Assembly: GCA_029856105.1 (NCBI GenBank)
Contig: JAHQWH010000189.1
Span: 54,263-118,262, forward strand
Length of the DNA: 64,000 nt
Direction: 5' to 3'
From: Promethearchaeia archaeon
GTDB lineage: Archaea; Asgardarchaeota; Lokiarchaeia; Sigyniarchaeales; SOKP01
Positions within the stretch are counted from its first letter, which is position 1. Each line of letters opens with the position of its first letter. Shown here one piece after another: positions 34,971 through 44,269 of the stretch. The notes beneath the pieces are model-generated. The model saw nothing but the letters and a program-made list of their open reading frames with translations, was not told where the DNA came from and ran no database searches. A program made the translations under genes and the position numbers.

Positions 34971-35205
34971 TCCTATAAATAAAAAATTAGATTGAATAAT
35001 TTTTAATTAAAATTAAATTTTGGTAAATATAACTGAATATACTAAACCCTTAATAATATTGCTCCTTAAATAATTATCTTTTAATATTCCGACAATAATA
35101 ATATAAATTATTGCTTAGATTGTTGCAAATCGAATAAAACGAGAAAAATGTATTAAAGCTTTAACATTTTATCAATAATTTTTCGATTAATAATTAAGTT
35201 TAAAT

Positions 35206-35255
35206 AGAGTGGAATCGAAATATTTTATTATGCGATATTTCGAGTGGAAACTATA
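35206..35255 (+). promoter_or_regulatory. ORB-like origin recognition sites upstream of orc1/cdc6
   Basis: Two direct copies of GAGTGGAA-A/T-C (35207-35216 and 35242-35251) resemble the core of archaeal ORB boxes (C-A-G-T-G-G-A-A-A-C). Between and around them TCGAAATAT and ATATTTCGA form an inverted repeat. The second copy ends about 20 nt before the orc1/cdc6 start codon. Archaeal origins are often next to this gene, and Orc1 may also control its own promoter here. The match is by eye. The upstream 34.99-35.20 kb is very AT-rich. Confidence 0.5.
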
Positions 35256-35271
35256 TTCATGGTGTGATTAA

Positions 35272-36594
35272 ATGTTGACGAATCAAAACGGTAATAACAC
35301 ATATTCTTTTAATATCGATAAGTTTTACCGAAATTACTTAAAAGGTCCAAATCTTTTTAGGAAGCGCGAAGCTCTCGAACCTTCATTCATTCCTGATGAA
35401 TTACCACATCGAAACTCTGAGATTGAAAAGATTGCGGGTATAACTGCGTGTGCTTTAAAAGGGGATGTTCCACCCAATTTCTTATGTTATGGGATGACTG
35501 GAACGGGTAAAACTGCCACCGTCCGTTATGTTTCACAAAAATTAGCTCAACATTGCACTAATAATCCTCCATGGTGGATATATATCAATTGTACTGTAGT
35601 TTCAACGCCTTATAGAATTCTAGCTCATATCTATAACACTATTGTCGGAAGAGAGAAAATCCCAGCGACGGGTTTGCCTAAAGATGTTATTCTCAAAAAA
35701 TTACTTGGTTTATTGGATCAAAAAGTTAAAAATAGTGTATGCTTTCTTGTTTTAGATGAAATCGATATCTTAATAGAAAAAAAAGGAGGAAATGAAATTC
35801 TTTATACTTTAACTAGACTTAATGAAAGCTTAGATTTATGTAGAACAAGTGTTATTGGAATCTCTAACAAACTAAAGTTTATGGAATATTTAGATTCAAG
35901 AGTTACATCGAATTTAGATGAAGAAGAACCAATTGTTTTTCACCCTTATAATGCAAACGAATTGGCAGATATTCTAAAATTAAGAGCTAAGATTGCATTT
36001 CATGAAGGTATTATCGAAGAAGGGGTAATAAAGTTGTGTGCGGGGCTCGCTGCAAGGGAGCATGGAGATGCAAGAAAGGCACTACAATTACTAAGAAAAG
36101 CAGGAGAGATTGCGGAAAGAAATCAAAACAAAAAAATTTTTGAAAAACATGTAGAAAATGCCCAAAAAGATATTGATAAGGATCACATCGTCGAATATAT
36201 GTTATCAATGCCACTTCAAGCTCAATTAACGTTAACAGCTATTTTTTTGTTATCTAAGTATACCCGAGAACACATAATAACTTCGGGAGATATTTACGAT
36301 GTTCATTCAGAACTTACAAATAAAGTTCCGGGCGTGAAACAATTAACTCATAGAAGAATAAGTGATTATATTAATGAGTTAGCATTATCAGGTTTAATTA
36401 CTGCCAACACGAGGTCTATGGGACATTATGGGCGCACTAAAATAATAAATCTCGATATAGAAAGTGAGTTAGTAGAACGAGTTTTATCTCAAATTAAGAA
36501 AATACAGGATTATAAATTGTTAAATTACAAACCTATTTTGCTTCAAACTGATAAAGTTAAAGTAAAGAATATTGTTTTTAAAAAGTTAATTTAA
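35272..36594 (+). CDS. cdc6: Orc1/Cdc6 replication initiator
   Basis: Binds origin DNA and helps load MCM. The 440-residue protein has an AAA+ module with Walker A 'GMTGTGKT', Walker B 'FLVLDEIDIL', sensor 1 'GISNKLKF' and sensor 2 region 'EHGDARKALQLLRKAGEIAE'. A C-terminal winged helix follows ('VPGVKQLTHRRISDYINELALSGLI'). It begins at ATG 35272, shortly after ORB-like sites. The gene converges with, and slightly overlaps, the SWIM-like protein. Confidence 0.97.
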   Translation: MLTNQNGNNTYSFNIDKFYRNYLKGPNLFRKREALEPSFIPDELPHRNSEIEKIAGITACALKGDVPPNFLCYGMTGTGKTATVRYVSQKLAQHCTNNPPWWIYINCTVVSTPYRILAHIYNTIVGREKIPATGLPKDVILKKLLGLLDQKVKNSVCFLVLDEIDILIEKKGGNEILYTLTRLNESLDLCRTSVIGISNKLKFMEYLDSRVTSNLDEEEPIVFHPYNANELADILKLRAKIAFHEGIIEEGVIKLCAGLAAREHGDARKALQLLRKAGEIAERNQNKKIFEKHVENAQKDIDKDHIVEYMLSMPLQAQLTLTAIFLLSKYTREHIITSGDIYDVHSELTNKVPGVKQLTHRRISDYINELALSGLITANTRSMGHYGRTKIINLDIESELVERVLSQIKKIQDYKLLNYKPILLQTDKVKVKNIVFKKLI

Positions 36595-37274
36595 CTTAAA
36601 AAATCCCAATTATTAATTTCATTAGTAATACTTTCAAGAAAAAATGAAGCCGATTTTTCATTTTTTTTCTTTAAAAGTAAAAATAACTTTGCTAAATGTT
36701 TACAGAATTTTTTGTTCTCAGCTCTATTAGTTTGGAAATCATGGCAATTATGCTTAATGAATTTATCATTTATGGATATTTCAATATTATATGGAGCATC
36801 TTTAGAGCCTTTAACTTCAGCTTTAATGATCTTACCCTTAGGATCGAATTTAATTATATTAAATGCGCTATCTGATACGGTGACTGCTCTGTTTATAGTT
36901 CCTTTATCTAAAAACGCTTTTAATAGAGTATTAAACTTATTTAAATTATTTTTATCAAAGTTATCTATTTCTTGTGTTTCCTTTTTGGAAGATTCGATTT
37001 TTTTTAAAATTTGAGCTTTTCTTTTTATGTGCCAATTCTTTAATTTTTGTTCTAAATTATTTGATAATTTAAACATATTGTTAGGGATTTCTATTAAAAA
37101 ATTGTTGTCAATAACCTTTTGTATGAATTGATTTGCGCCGTTAGGTGAAAAAAGGAATAATTCAAACGATAATTCATACAGTAAGTCACTTAGAGATATA
37201 GATGGGAGCTCAATAATTTTCCAAATATATAAAACCATCTCAGAATTGTTATTTCTTGGGATTGCAAAGTTCAC
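36591..37274 (-). CDS. SWIM-zinc-finger-like protein
   Basis: The 227-residue protein has a variable N-terminal half with helical character. The C-terminal part resembles a SWIM domain: 'ISINDKFIKHNCHDFQ...KKFCKHLAKLFLLL', with C-x-H ... C-x-H-type ligands. SWIM fingers occur in DNA- and RNA-binding or ubiquitin-like pathway proteins, and archaeal examples partner recombination factors. It lies 33 nt downstream of the DP1 gene on the same strand, so a replication-linked role is plausible. Ligand spacing is not fully canonical. Confidence 0.6.
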   Translation of the reverse strand: MNFAIPRNNNSEMVLYIWKIIELPSISLSDLLYELSFELFLFSPNGANQFIQKVIDNNFLIEIPNNMFKLSNNLEQKLKNWHIKRKAQILKKIESSKKETQEIDNFDKNNLNKFNTLLKAFLDKGTINRAVTVSDSAFNIIKFDPKGKIIKAEVKGSKDAPYNIEISINDKFIKHNCHDFQTNRAENKKFCKHLAKLFLLLKKKNEKSASFFLESITNEINNWDFLS

Positions 37275-37306
37275 TTAAAACTACCTATTTCATTTTATTT
37301 TAACAA

Positions 37307-39094
37307 CTAATCAATTTTTTTAAAATCTAATGTAAAGAAGTTTAACGTGTCTAATTCAACAATGGGTACTATTCCTGGAGTAGGTATTATTCCAAAACTT
37401 CTCATATAATCAGTTTGAGCTTGAAAGCATCCTGAATTAACCAAAGTCACATTCCTATATTTTCCAGTCCCGTTAATATGTACATGACCTGTATGAAAAA
37501 TGTCGGGAATCTTATCTAATAAAAGCAGATCTTTGTTAATAGGGGCCAATTGGGTTTTTTCTCCAAAGGTTGGCGCGAGATGTCTACAAATAAGAAATTC
37601 CTTCATGGTTTCAATGGGGTCGTTAATATCTAAATCGGGGATTAACATATTCATGTCATGCATACTCTCCCCATGATATATAAGAGTATTAACATTATGA
37701 GTTTTTATCAAAGAGGGGTTACCCAAACATTTTATTCCCAAATTAATTAAATCTTCACAATATTTTTTTGGTACCGCGGGTAGAGGTAATGCGTTTCTTA
37801 CTGGTTCGTGGTTTCCAGACACATAAAAAATTTTAATGTAATCTGGAATTTCTGAAAGTAAATCTGAAGCTTTTTTAAACTGTTTATATATATCCGTTAT
37901 AATCAAATCTTTTTGTTGGTTTGGATAAATTCCGATGCCATCAACTAAATCACCGTTAATAACGAGGTATTTTATTTTTCCCGCAATATCTCTTAAATTT
38001 TTATTATTACTTTTACCGTTTAAAAAATTTAGAAATTTTTTAAATAACCCTTCTTCAAATTCTTTACTACCAATATGAATATCCGAAATTAACGCGATAG
38101 ATAAAGGATCTGGAGACATGTTTGGTTGAAAATTAGTCGGAATATCGATTTTTGAAATGGAATTGGCAAAAATAATCCCCCTTCTACCTTTTTCACCAGG
38201 ATTAAAGGTTCCTTTGACAAACAACATCTGATCTTTGATAGTTCTTTCAATAATTTTGATATAATCCAAGTTATCAGAGTTGTTTTGAATTAAAACACTA
38301 ATTATGCCTGTTAAATCCTCCAAAGTTAATAAATAATTTCCCTTTTTTGTTATATAAATGTTATTTACTAAACCTATTGTAGAGATTTCAGCGCTATTCG
38401 ACAACCTAAAAATATTGTTAATATTAGTCGCTGAATTTACTTCTGGTCTTCTTCTAATAAGTTTTCGAAGTTGGTTAAATTTATCGAGCGTTAATTCGTA
38501 AAATTCATCGTACTTTCCATTCGTGTGCAATTTGCTCGTTGGATCTTTTAAAATTTCGAAAATGAAATCATAATCCTTTGCTACTGGTTTAAAAATAAAA
38601 GTTGATTTGGTAGATTCGTGTGTTTTGGTTTTAATTTTCTTCTTTGCGGGTATTTTTTCTAATTGAGTATATGTTGGAGTAGACTGAGTTCGATCTTCAG
38701 ATTTCGAAGTTCTGATTTGGGTTTCAGAGGATATTGATGTAACTTCGTTGTTAAACAATTTAGTAACTGGTTTGCTTGATGAATTGAGAACATCTTTTGT
38801 GTCTATGGATTTCACATCCATAGAGAGCGAATTAGATCTGGAAATTATTCGCTTTAATGCCCTTTGTATTTCTTCGTTTGAAATTTCTTTTAAGACGGTT
38901 TCTGTTAAATGATTTTTAAAAGTTGGGATGAAACTAGTTTCTTTAATAATAATATTTAAGTTTTTCATCGGATTCTCGAGATTTACTATCCAGTCTAACA
39001 TTGTAGGAGTAATATTAATTCCTGAGTTTACCAACTTATCTAAGATAACCCGTTTCTGCTCAGATTTTTCGTTTTTCAAATCCTTTTCTTCCAA
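37307..39094 (-). CDS. polB: DNA polymerase D small subunit DP1 (proofreading exonuclease)
   Basis: DP1 is the Mre11-like 3'-5' exonuclease subunit of the archaeal D-family polymerase. The C-terminal phosphoesterase domain has all metal-ligand motifs: 'SDIHIGS', 'NGDLVDG', 'SGNHEP', 'YHGES' and 'TGHVHING'. It is preceded by an OB-like domain and a disordered Ser/Thr/Lys-rich linker (about 100-170), as in the family. The 595-residue length fits. Divergent from DP2 across about 255 nt. Unlike its eukaryotic relatives it keeps the catalytic residues. Confidence 0.95.
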   Translation of the reverse strand: MEEKDLKNEKSEQKRVILDKLVNSGINITPTMLDWIVNLENPMKNLNIIIKETSFIPTFKNHLTETVLKEISNEEIQRALKRIISRSNSLSMDVKSIDTKDVLNSSSKPVTKLFNNEVTSISSETQIRTSKSEDRTQSTPTYTQLEKIPAKKKIKTKTHESTKSTFIFKPVAKDYDFIFEILKDPTSKLHTNGKYDEFYELTLDKFNQLRKLIRRRPEVNSATNINNIFRLSNSAEISTIGLVNNIYITKKGNYLLTLEDLTGIISVLIQNNSDNLDYIKIIERTIKDQMLFVKGTFNPGEKGRRGIIFANSISKIDIPTNFQPNMSPDPLSIALISDIHIGSKEFEEGLFKKFLNFLNGKSNNKNLRDIAGKIKYLVINGDLVDGIGIYPNQQKDLIITDIYKQFKKASDLLSEIPDYIKIFYVSGNHEPVRNALPLPAVPKKYCEDLINLGIKCLGNPSLIKTHNVNTLIYHGESMHDMNMLIPDLDINDPIETMKEFLICRHLAPTFGEKTQLAPINKDLLLLDKIPDIFHTGHVHINGTGKYRNVTLVNSGCFQAQTDYMRSFGIIPTPGIVPIVELDTLNFFTLDFKKID

Positions 39095-39350
39095 AATAGA
39101 ATTATTATAATTATAATGGGATTAAGTTAAAATGTTTGTTATTAAAGAAAAAACAAATTTTTTTTTAAATATTAGGGGCTGTATTAATTCTCATAACATC
39201 ATTATAAATTGGAAATCTCTTCAAATTAAAATAACATAATTCAATCAGCCTATTAATAAAATAATTTATTTTGAAAGTGAATATTTTGAATAATATATCC
39301 CTTTTTTCTGCATTGAGATTTTTATAGTAATTTTAAGGTGTATATATTTT

Positions 39351-42300
39351 ATGGTAGAAATGAGCAAGGAAATGGAAGCGTATTTTTCACAAATACAAAA
39401 TGATGTAGATAAATGTTACGAGATCGCAGATAATGCTCGTCTAAAAGGATTGGATCCTGAAATTTTCGTAGAATCGCCCCAAGCTAAGGATTTGGCGGGA
39501 AGGGTTGAGAAGCTCGTAGGGCCAGAAGGTGTAGCTGAAGTAATAAGAAGTTTAAAAAAGCAAGGTAAAACTGACGATGAGATAGTGTTTCAAGTAGTTT
39601 CTGACATCCTTGACCAGAAAATAGTGAAGATTACATCATTAGAGGCTAGGGTTGAGAGAGCCATTCGAGTTGGGCTCGCTATAAAAACGATGGGCGTCGT
39701 TAGTGCTCCACTTGAAGGAATTTCTAAAATTTTAATTCGAGAAGATCGCCAACATAACAAATATTTATCATTATATTTTTCTGGTCCTATTAGAGCCGCA
39801 GGAGGAACAACAGCTGCGTTATGTGTGTTAATCGCAGATTATGTAAGAAAAAAATCAAATATTCCAAAGTATGAAGCGACTGAGGGGGAAATTGGGAGAT
39901 ATGTTGAAGAAGTCAAGTTGTATGATAGAAGAGTGCATTTACAATATCCTTCCTCAAATGATGAAATACGATTTGCTGTAGATCATTTACCCGTGGAAAT
40001 AAATGGAGATCCTACGGAAGATGAAGAGGTTTCTGCTTTTCGAAAATTGCCTAGAATAGAAACGAATAAAATACGGGGGGGTGCTTGTTTAGTTTTAAAT
40101 GACGGGATACTTCTTAAGGCACCAAAACTCCTAAAAATAGCAAAAAACATGAACTTAGAAGGTTGGGATTGGTTAGCAAAATTAAAAAAGATTTCTCAAA
40201 GGGATGAGAAAACAAGAAAGTTAGACATAAAAAATAAAGAAGAAAATTTCATAATTCCACCTAATTCAAAGTATGTTTCTGATATTATCGCTGGAAGAGC
40301 CGTATTTAGCCATCCTTCTAAAATTGGGGGGCATAGAATTCGATATGGGAGATCTCGTAACACAGGGTTAGCTGCTGCTGGTTTACACCCCGCAACAATG
40401 GTTGTATTAGATAATTTTATAGCAATCGGAACGCAATTGAGAATTGAGAGACCGGGAAAAAGTGCCAGTATATGTCCTGTTAGTTCTATAGAACCCCCCA
40501 TCGTGAAGCTTAAAAATGGAAACGTAATTAGGATTTCAAATGTAAAAATAGCAAAAGAAGCGTTTCCAAATATTGAAGAAATCTTGTTTTTAGGTGATAT
40601 TCTCTTTGGCTTTGGTGAATTTGCTGAAAATAATCATAGATTGGTTCCATCTGGTTATGTAGAAGAATGGTGGGCGTTAGAGTTAGAGAATGCAATAGAA
40701 GTTGAAGGAAATTTTAATTCAGAGATATACGAGTTTGTAAAAAACCCTTTTAAAAAGATTCCCTCTGCCAAGGAAGCCTTAACTCTAGCAAAAAACTATA
40801 ATATACCGTTGCATCCACTTTATACTGATTTTTGGGGAAATCTCTCAATAAGTGAGTTGCAAGTTCTAATGGAAGCTTTAATTAATGGATTTGATGAAGT
40901 CAATAAATCAATCGAATTAAAAAATGAAAAGGGATTGAAACAGATATTAGAAAAAGCATTTATTCTTCATACTATTAAAGAAAGTAACATCATTCTAAAT
41001 AAGACTACAATTGAAGTTTTTAATACAATTTTCAATTTAGAAGATAAAAAAATCGTTGATATAGGTAAAGACGACGATGTTTTCTCCTATTTCTCTAAAA
41101 TCTCTCCCATAATTATTAGAAATAAAGCCCCCTTTTTCATGGGTACTCGTATGGGTCGACCCGAAAAGTCTGAAAGAAAAAGCATGAAAGGCGTCCATAC
41201 GCTATTTCCTCTCAGCGATAAAGTTGGAAACACGAGGTTGGTCGAGAAAGCAATTGAAATTGGAAAAGTGAAAATTGACCTTTGTAGAAAAAAATGCCCC
41301 AATTGCGGAACAGTCACTCCCTTTAATCTTTGTCCTAAATGTAGAACACATACAGAATTTCAGAAGATATGTCTCAACTGTAATAAAAAACTATTTCACA
41401 AAAACGAAGAAAAATGTCCTCAATGCGGTAGCGAATTAAAATTTTCTGCAGAAGCTGGTTTTAATATAAAAAATTATGTCAAATCTGTATTAAGTTCATT
41501 GAAAACAACATTACCAAATAAATTTAAGGGTATTTTTGGATTAACCAATAAATTTAAAGTTCCAGAACCCCTTGAAAAAGGAGTTCTTCGAGCTAAAAAT
41601 GGTTTACTTGTGTATAAAACGGCTGAAATTCGCTACGATGCTACTGATATTCCATTAACACATTTTAAACCAAAAGAAATAAAAATATCAATTAACCGGT
41701 TAAAAGAATTAGGATATAAAAAAGACTATAAAGGGAAAGATTTAATTGATGAAAATCAGATTTTAGAACTTAAGGTTCAAGATGTTATTCTCTCTGAAGA
41801 TTGCGCAGACTATTTCATAAAACTTGCTAATTTTTTAGATGACGAATTGGAATTCTTATATGATATGAACAGGTTCTTTAATGTCCTAAAGAGAGAAGAT
41901 CTAATTGGACATTCAGTAGTAGGTCTCGCCCCTCATACTAGTGCGGGAATTGTTGGTAGGATAATTGGTTTTACTCTGGCACGATCTATTTATGCCCATC
42001 CTTTTTGGCATGCAGCAAAAAGACGTAACTGCGATGGAGACGAAGATGGTATTATGCTACTTTTGGATCCTTTATTAAATTTTTCGAGATATTATTTACC
42101 AAGTAAAATTGGAGGTAGAATGGACGCAACTTTAGTAATTTCTTCAATTTTGGACCCAAATGAAATAGATGGTGAGGCTCATAATATTGATACTCTTTTT
42201 AAGTATCCTTTAGAGTTTTATATAGCAACCCAAAATTTTAATATGCCGTCAGAAATTGAAGAAAAAATGGATTTAGTTATAGATCGCTTAGGAACTTCAA

Positions 42301-42788
42301 ACCAATTTGAAAATATTGGTTTTAACATACCAACAAAAGATATCAATGAGGGTCCTAAGATGACATCATACAAAACTCATAAATCAATGGAAGAAAAAAT
42401 TGATGCCCAATTACACCTCGCAAAGATCATTCGAGCGGTCAATGATAAAAAAGTCGCTGAGAAGATTTTATCTACACATTTCAATCCAGACATATTAGGA
42501 AATTTAAGAAAATTTGCTATACAGAGTTTTAGATGTGTAAAATGTAACGAAAAATTTAGACGGCCACCACTTTCAAATGCAGGAAAATGTCCAAAATGTG
42601 GAAATAAAGTGATATTGACTGTTAATCGAGGAGGTATAGAAAAATATATCCCTAGAGCTATAAAAATTTGTAATGATTTTAATTTAGATAATTATACAAT
42701 TCAAAGAATGGAATTAATAAAAGAATATGTTGAAAGTCTTACCAATAACCCTAAAATTAAGCAGCAACAGTTATCAAATTTCTTCTGA
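39351..42788 (+). CDS. polC: DNA polymerase D large subunit DP2
   Basis: DP2 is the catalytic subunit of PolD with a two-barrel core related to RNA polymerase. The 1145 residues include 'FSGPIRAAGGTTAALCVLIADY', a zinc-binding segment with three CxxC pairs ('CPNCGTVTPFNLCPKCR...CLNCNKK...CPQCG'), and the catalytic Asp motif 'RRNCDGDEDGIMLLLDP'. A C-terminal zinc ribbon 'CVKCNEKFRR...CPKCGNK' is followed by a tail that likely binds PCNA ('QQQLSNFF' resembles a PIP box at the extreme C-terminus). No intein interrupts the active site, where many archaea carry one. Confidence 0.97.
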   Translation: MVEMSKEMEAYFSQIQNDVDKCYEIADNARLKGLDPEIFVESPQAKDLAGRVEKLVGPEGVAEVIRSLKKQGKTDDEIVFQVVSDILDQKIVKITSLEARVERAIRVGLAIKTMGVVSAPLEGISKILIREDRQHNKYLSLYFSGPIRAAGGTTAALCVLIADYVRKKSNIPKYEATEGEIGRYVEEVKLYDRRVHLQYPSSNDEIRFAVDHLPVEINGDPTEDEEVSAFRKLPRIETNKIRGGACLVLNDGILLKAPKLLKIAKNMNLEGWDWLAKLKKISQRDEKTRKLDIKNKEENFIIPPNSKYVSDIIAGRAVFSHPSKIGGHRIRYGRSRNTGLAAAGLHPATMVVLDNFIAIGTQLRIERPGKSASICPVSSIEPPIVKLKNGNVIRISNVKIAKEAFPNIEEILFLGDILFGFGEFAENNHRLVPSGYVEEWWALELENAIEVEGNFNSEIYEFVKNPFKKIPSAKEALTLAKNYNIPLHPLYTDFWGNLSISELQVLMEALINGFDEVNKSIELKNEKGLKQILEKAFILHTIKESNIILNKTTIEVFNTIFNLEDKKIVDIGKDDDVFSYFSKISPIIIRNKAPFFMGTRMGRPEKSERKSMKGVHTLFPLSDKVGNTRLVEKAIEIGKVKIDLCRKKCPNCGTVTPFNLCPKCRTHTEFQKICLNCNKKLFHKNEEKCPQCGSELKFSAEAGFNIKNYVKSVLSSLKTTLPNKFKGIFGLTNKFKVPEPLEKGVLRAKNGLLVYKTAEIRYDATDIPLTHFKPKEIKISINRLKELGYKKDYKGKDLIDENQILELKVQDVILSEDCADYFIKLANFLDDELEFLYDMNRFFNVLKREDLIGHSVVGLAPHTSAGIVGRIIGFTLARSIYAHPFWHAAKRRNCDGDEDGIMLLLDPLLNFSRYYLPSKIGGRMDATLVISSILDPNEIDGEAHNIDTLFKYPLEFYIATQNFNMPSEIEEKMDLVIDRLGTSNQFENIGFNIPTKDINEGPKMTSYKTHKSMEEKIDAQLHLAKIIRAVNDKKVAEKILSTHFNPDILGNLRKFAIQSFRCVKCNEKFRRPPLSNAGKCPKCGNKVILTVNRGGIEKYIPRAIKICNDFNLDNYTIQRMELIKEYVESLTNNPKIKQQQLSNFF

Positions 42789-42859
42789 ATAGAAACTCAT
42801 TGAATCAATTGATCTTATTGTATGGAACCATTTTTTGTTTATTTAATTTTTTAAAAAAA

Positions 42860-42977
42860 TGCAGGAGGTGGGAGATTCAATCGTTGTCGATGCGACTAAA
42901 AGCGTTTTTGAACCCACGAAGACCTATGTCACTAGAACCTCAATCTAGCGCCGTAGACCAGGCTTGGCAACTCCTGC
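42860..42977 (-). tRNA. tRNA-Leu(GAG) with a T-loop intron
   Basis: Read on the minus strand from 42977, the acceptor stem GCAGGAG pairs with CTCCTGC. The D-arm is GCC...GGC, and the anticodon stem CTAGA/TCTAG carries loop TTGAGGT (anticodon GAG, Leu). A type II long variable arm follows, and T-stem GTGGG/CCCAC. The T-loop is interrupted by 33 nt (42874-42906). Splicing gives TTCAAAT, a perfect T-R-A-N-Y type loop. The discriminator base is A (42860) and CCA is not encoded. A TATA-like TTTATA lies about 30 nt upstream. Confidence 0.9.
42874..42906 (-). other. BHB intron in the T-loop of tRNA-Leu (position 59/60)
   Basis: The T-stem GTGGG/CCCAC acts as outer helix, TTCA (loop) pairs with intron TGAA as the 4-bp central helix, and bulges AAA and TCT hold the two splice sites. 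The inner helix is weak (three pairs and a bulge, followed by a GTCG/CGAC hairpin), so the motif is slightly relaxed. Cutting after the second bulge base leaves the seven-base T-loop. The same position is interrupted in the Lys tRNA in this window. Confidence 0.8.
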
Positions 42978-43248
42978 ATGAATTAAGAAGATCAATTTAC
43001 TTAAGTTCTCTATAAATTCTTAAAGCATACAAAAAATTATATAATGAAAATAAATTAAAGCAATTTTAAAAATTTTCTTTTTGTTTGCCTTCTCTAGTAA
43101 TTTAATTATAAATTAATTTATTTCTTAAATTTATAAATGAAAATTCTATTAGGTTTCTTATTTAAATAAATTTTTATTAAAAAGTTTTAACTATTTATAT
43201 ATTATTAATTTAAAATTTGATTGAACAAAAAGGAGAAATTGGGAAAGG

Positions 43249-44265
43249 TTGTCAGTTGACACAAAAAAGTTAGCAGCATTGCTCCAATGGTATAAACAGA
43301 GCCTTGGAAGTGATTTAGTCGCAGTTTTAGTAGTAAATAGAGACGGATTGATTATGGATTCTTTAATGGGTTCATCAGAAAAATCGCTGGATGAAGAAAT
43401 TATTGGTGGTGTAAGTGCTTTAGTAGAACCTGTACTAACTAGAATTACCGACGAATTCAGTTCAGGATCCTTTGGAACGGGAACTTTTGATACCGAAGAA
43501 TATAGATTCATTTTCTGTGAAGCTGGACCTGAAGCCGTTTTTGTTACGGTTTTGGATGCTATCGCGGGTGTAGATCCCGTTTTTCCTTACGCTTATTTAG
43601 CTGCTGAAAAGATTGCTCGAATTTTCGACGGAAGAACCGTAAGTCCCGTTATTCCAAAGCTAATTTCTGAGCAAGATGTAAAGCATATCCAACGAAAAGT
43701 GGATAAACTTCAAAAAATTAAAATAAAATCAGGAGAATACGCTTTTAAGTTAATTCTTGGAGGAGATGGCGCTGTTGGTAAAACGAGTATGGTACACAGA
43801 TATGTTGAAGATTATTTTGGCACTGATTATAAATCTACGATTGGTACTTCAATTATGAAAAAGAAATGCTCATTTGAAGGGCTTAAAAGTACTGTGAAGT
43901 TTGTAATATGGGATTTAGCCGGGCAAGCTCAATTTAAACGCGTTAGACAATCGTACTTAGCTAATGCAGAAGCAGGAATTTTAGTTTATGATGTAACAAA
44001 TCGAATATCTTTTGAAAATGTCAACAAGAATTGGTATGGTGAAATTAAAAAAGTGTCTCCTAACATTTCGCTTATTTTGGTTGGAAATAAGATAGATTTA
44101 GAAAATGATAGAGTAGTTTCTACTAAAGAGGGGGAATCACTAGCGGAAGAATTAAAGTTATCGTACATAGAAACATCTGCTAAAACTGGAGAAAATATAA
44201 ATGATGCTTTCAAAATGCTTGCTTTACAAATAATAAAAAAGTTTATAGTAATGGAGGATGTGTAA
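43249..44265 (+). CDS. Roadblock/LC7 domain fused to a Ras/Rab-like small GTPase
   Basis: Residues 1-130 form a Roadblock/LC7 (MglB-like) domain ('LAALLQWYKQSLGSDLVAVLVVNRDGLIMDSLMG', 'VFVTVLDAIAGVDPVFPYAYLAAEKI'). A helical linker leads to a complete GTPase: P-loop GGDGAVGKTS (171-180), switch I 'DYKSTIGTS', 'WDLAGQAQF' (switch II, 221-229), 'LVGNKIDL' and 'ETSAKTGEN'. Roadblock proteins usually act as GAPs or scaffolds for such GTPases, so the fusion may be self-regulating. No prenylation CaaX is seen at the C-terminus. The start is TTG 43249. The tRNA-Thr gene follows on the opposite strand. Confidence 0.95.
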   Translation: MSVDTKKLAALLQWYKQSLGSDLVAVLVVNRDGLIMDSLMGSSEKSLDEEIIGGVSALVEPVLTRITDEFSSGSFGTGTFDTEEYRFIFCEAGPEAVFVTVLDAIAGVDPVFPYAYLAAEKIARIFDGRTVSPVIPKLISEQDVKHIQRKVDKLQKIKIKSGEYAFKLILGGDGAVGKTSMVHRYVEDYFGTDYKSTIGTSIMKKKCSFEGLKSTVKFVIWDLAGQAQFKRVRQSYLANAEAGILVYDVTNRISFENVNKNWYGEIKKVSPNISLILVGNKIDLENDRVVSTKEGESLAEELKLSYIETSAKTGENINDAFKMLALQIIKKFIVMEDV

Positions 44266-44269
44266 ATAG

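Noticed and set aside
39351..42788. Possible intein in DP2 (or in RpoB and NrdD)
   Set aside because: The active-site blocks in all three proteins are continuous, with no inserted Hint-domain motifs.
42800..43015. A 71-codon frame on the plus strand around 42.8-43.0 kb
   Set aside because: It reads through tRNA-Leu on the opposite strand. Its sequence is explained by the tRNA and its intron.
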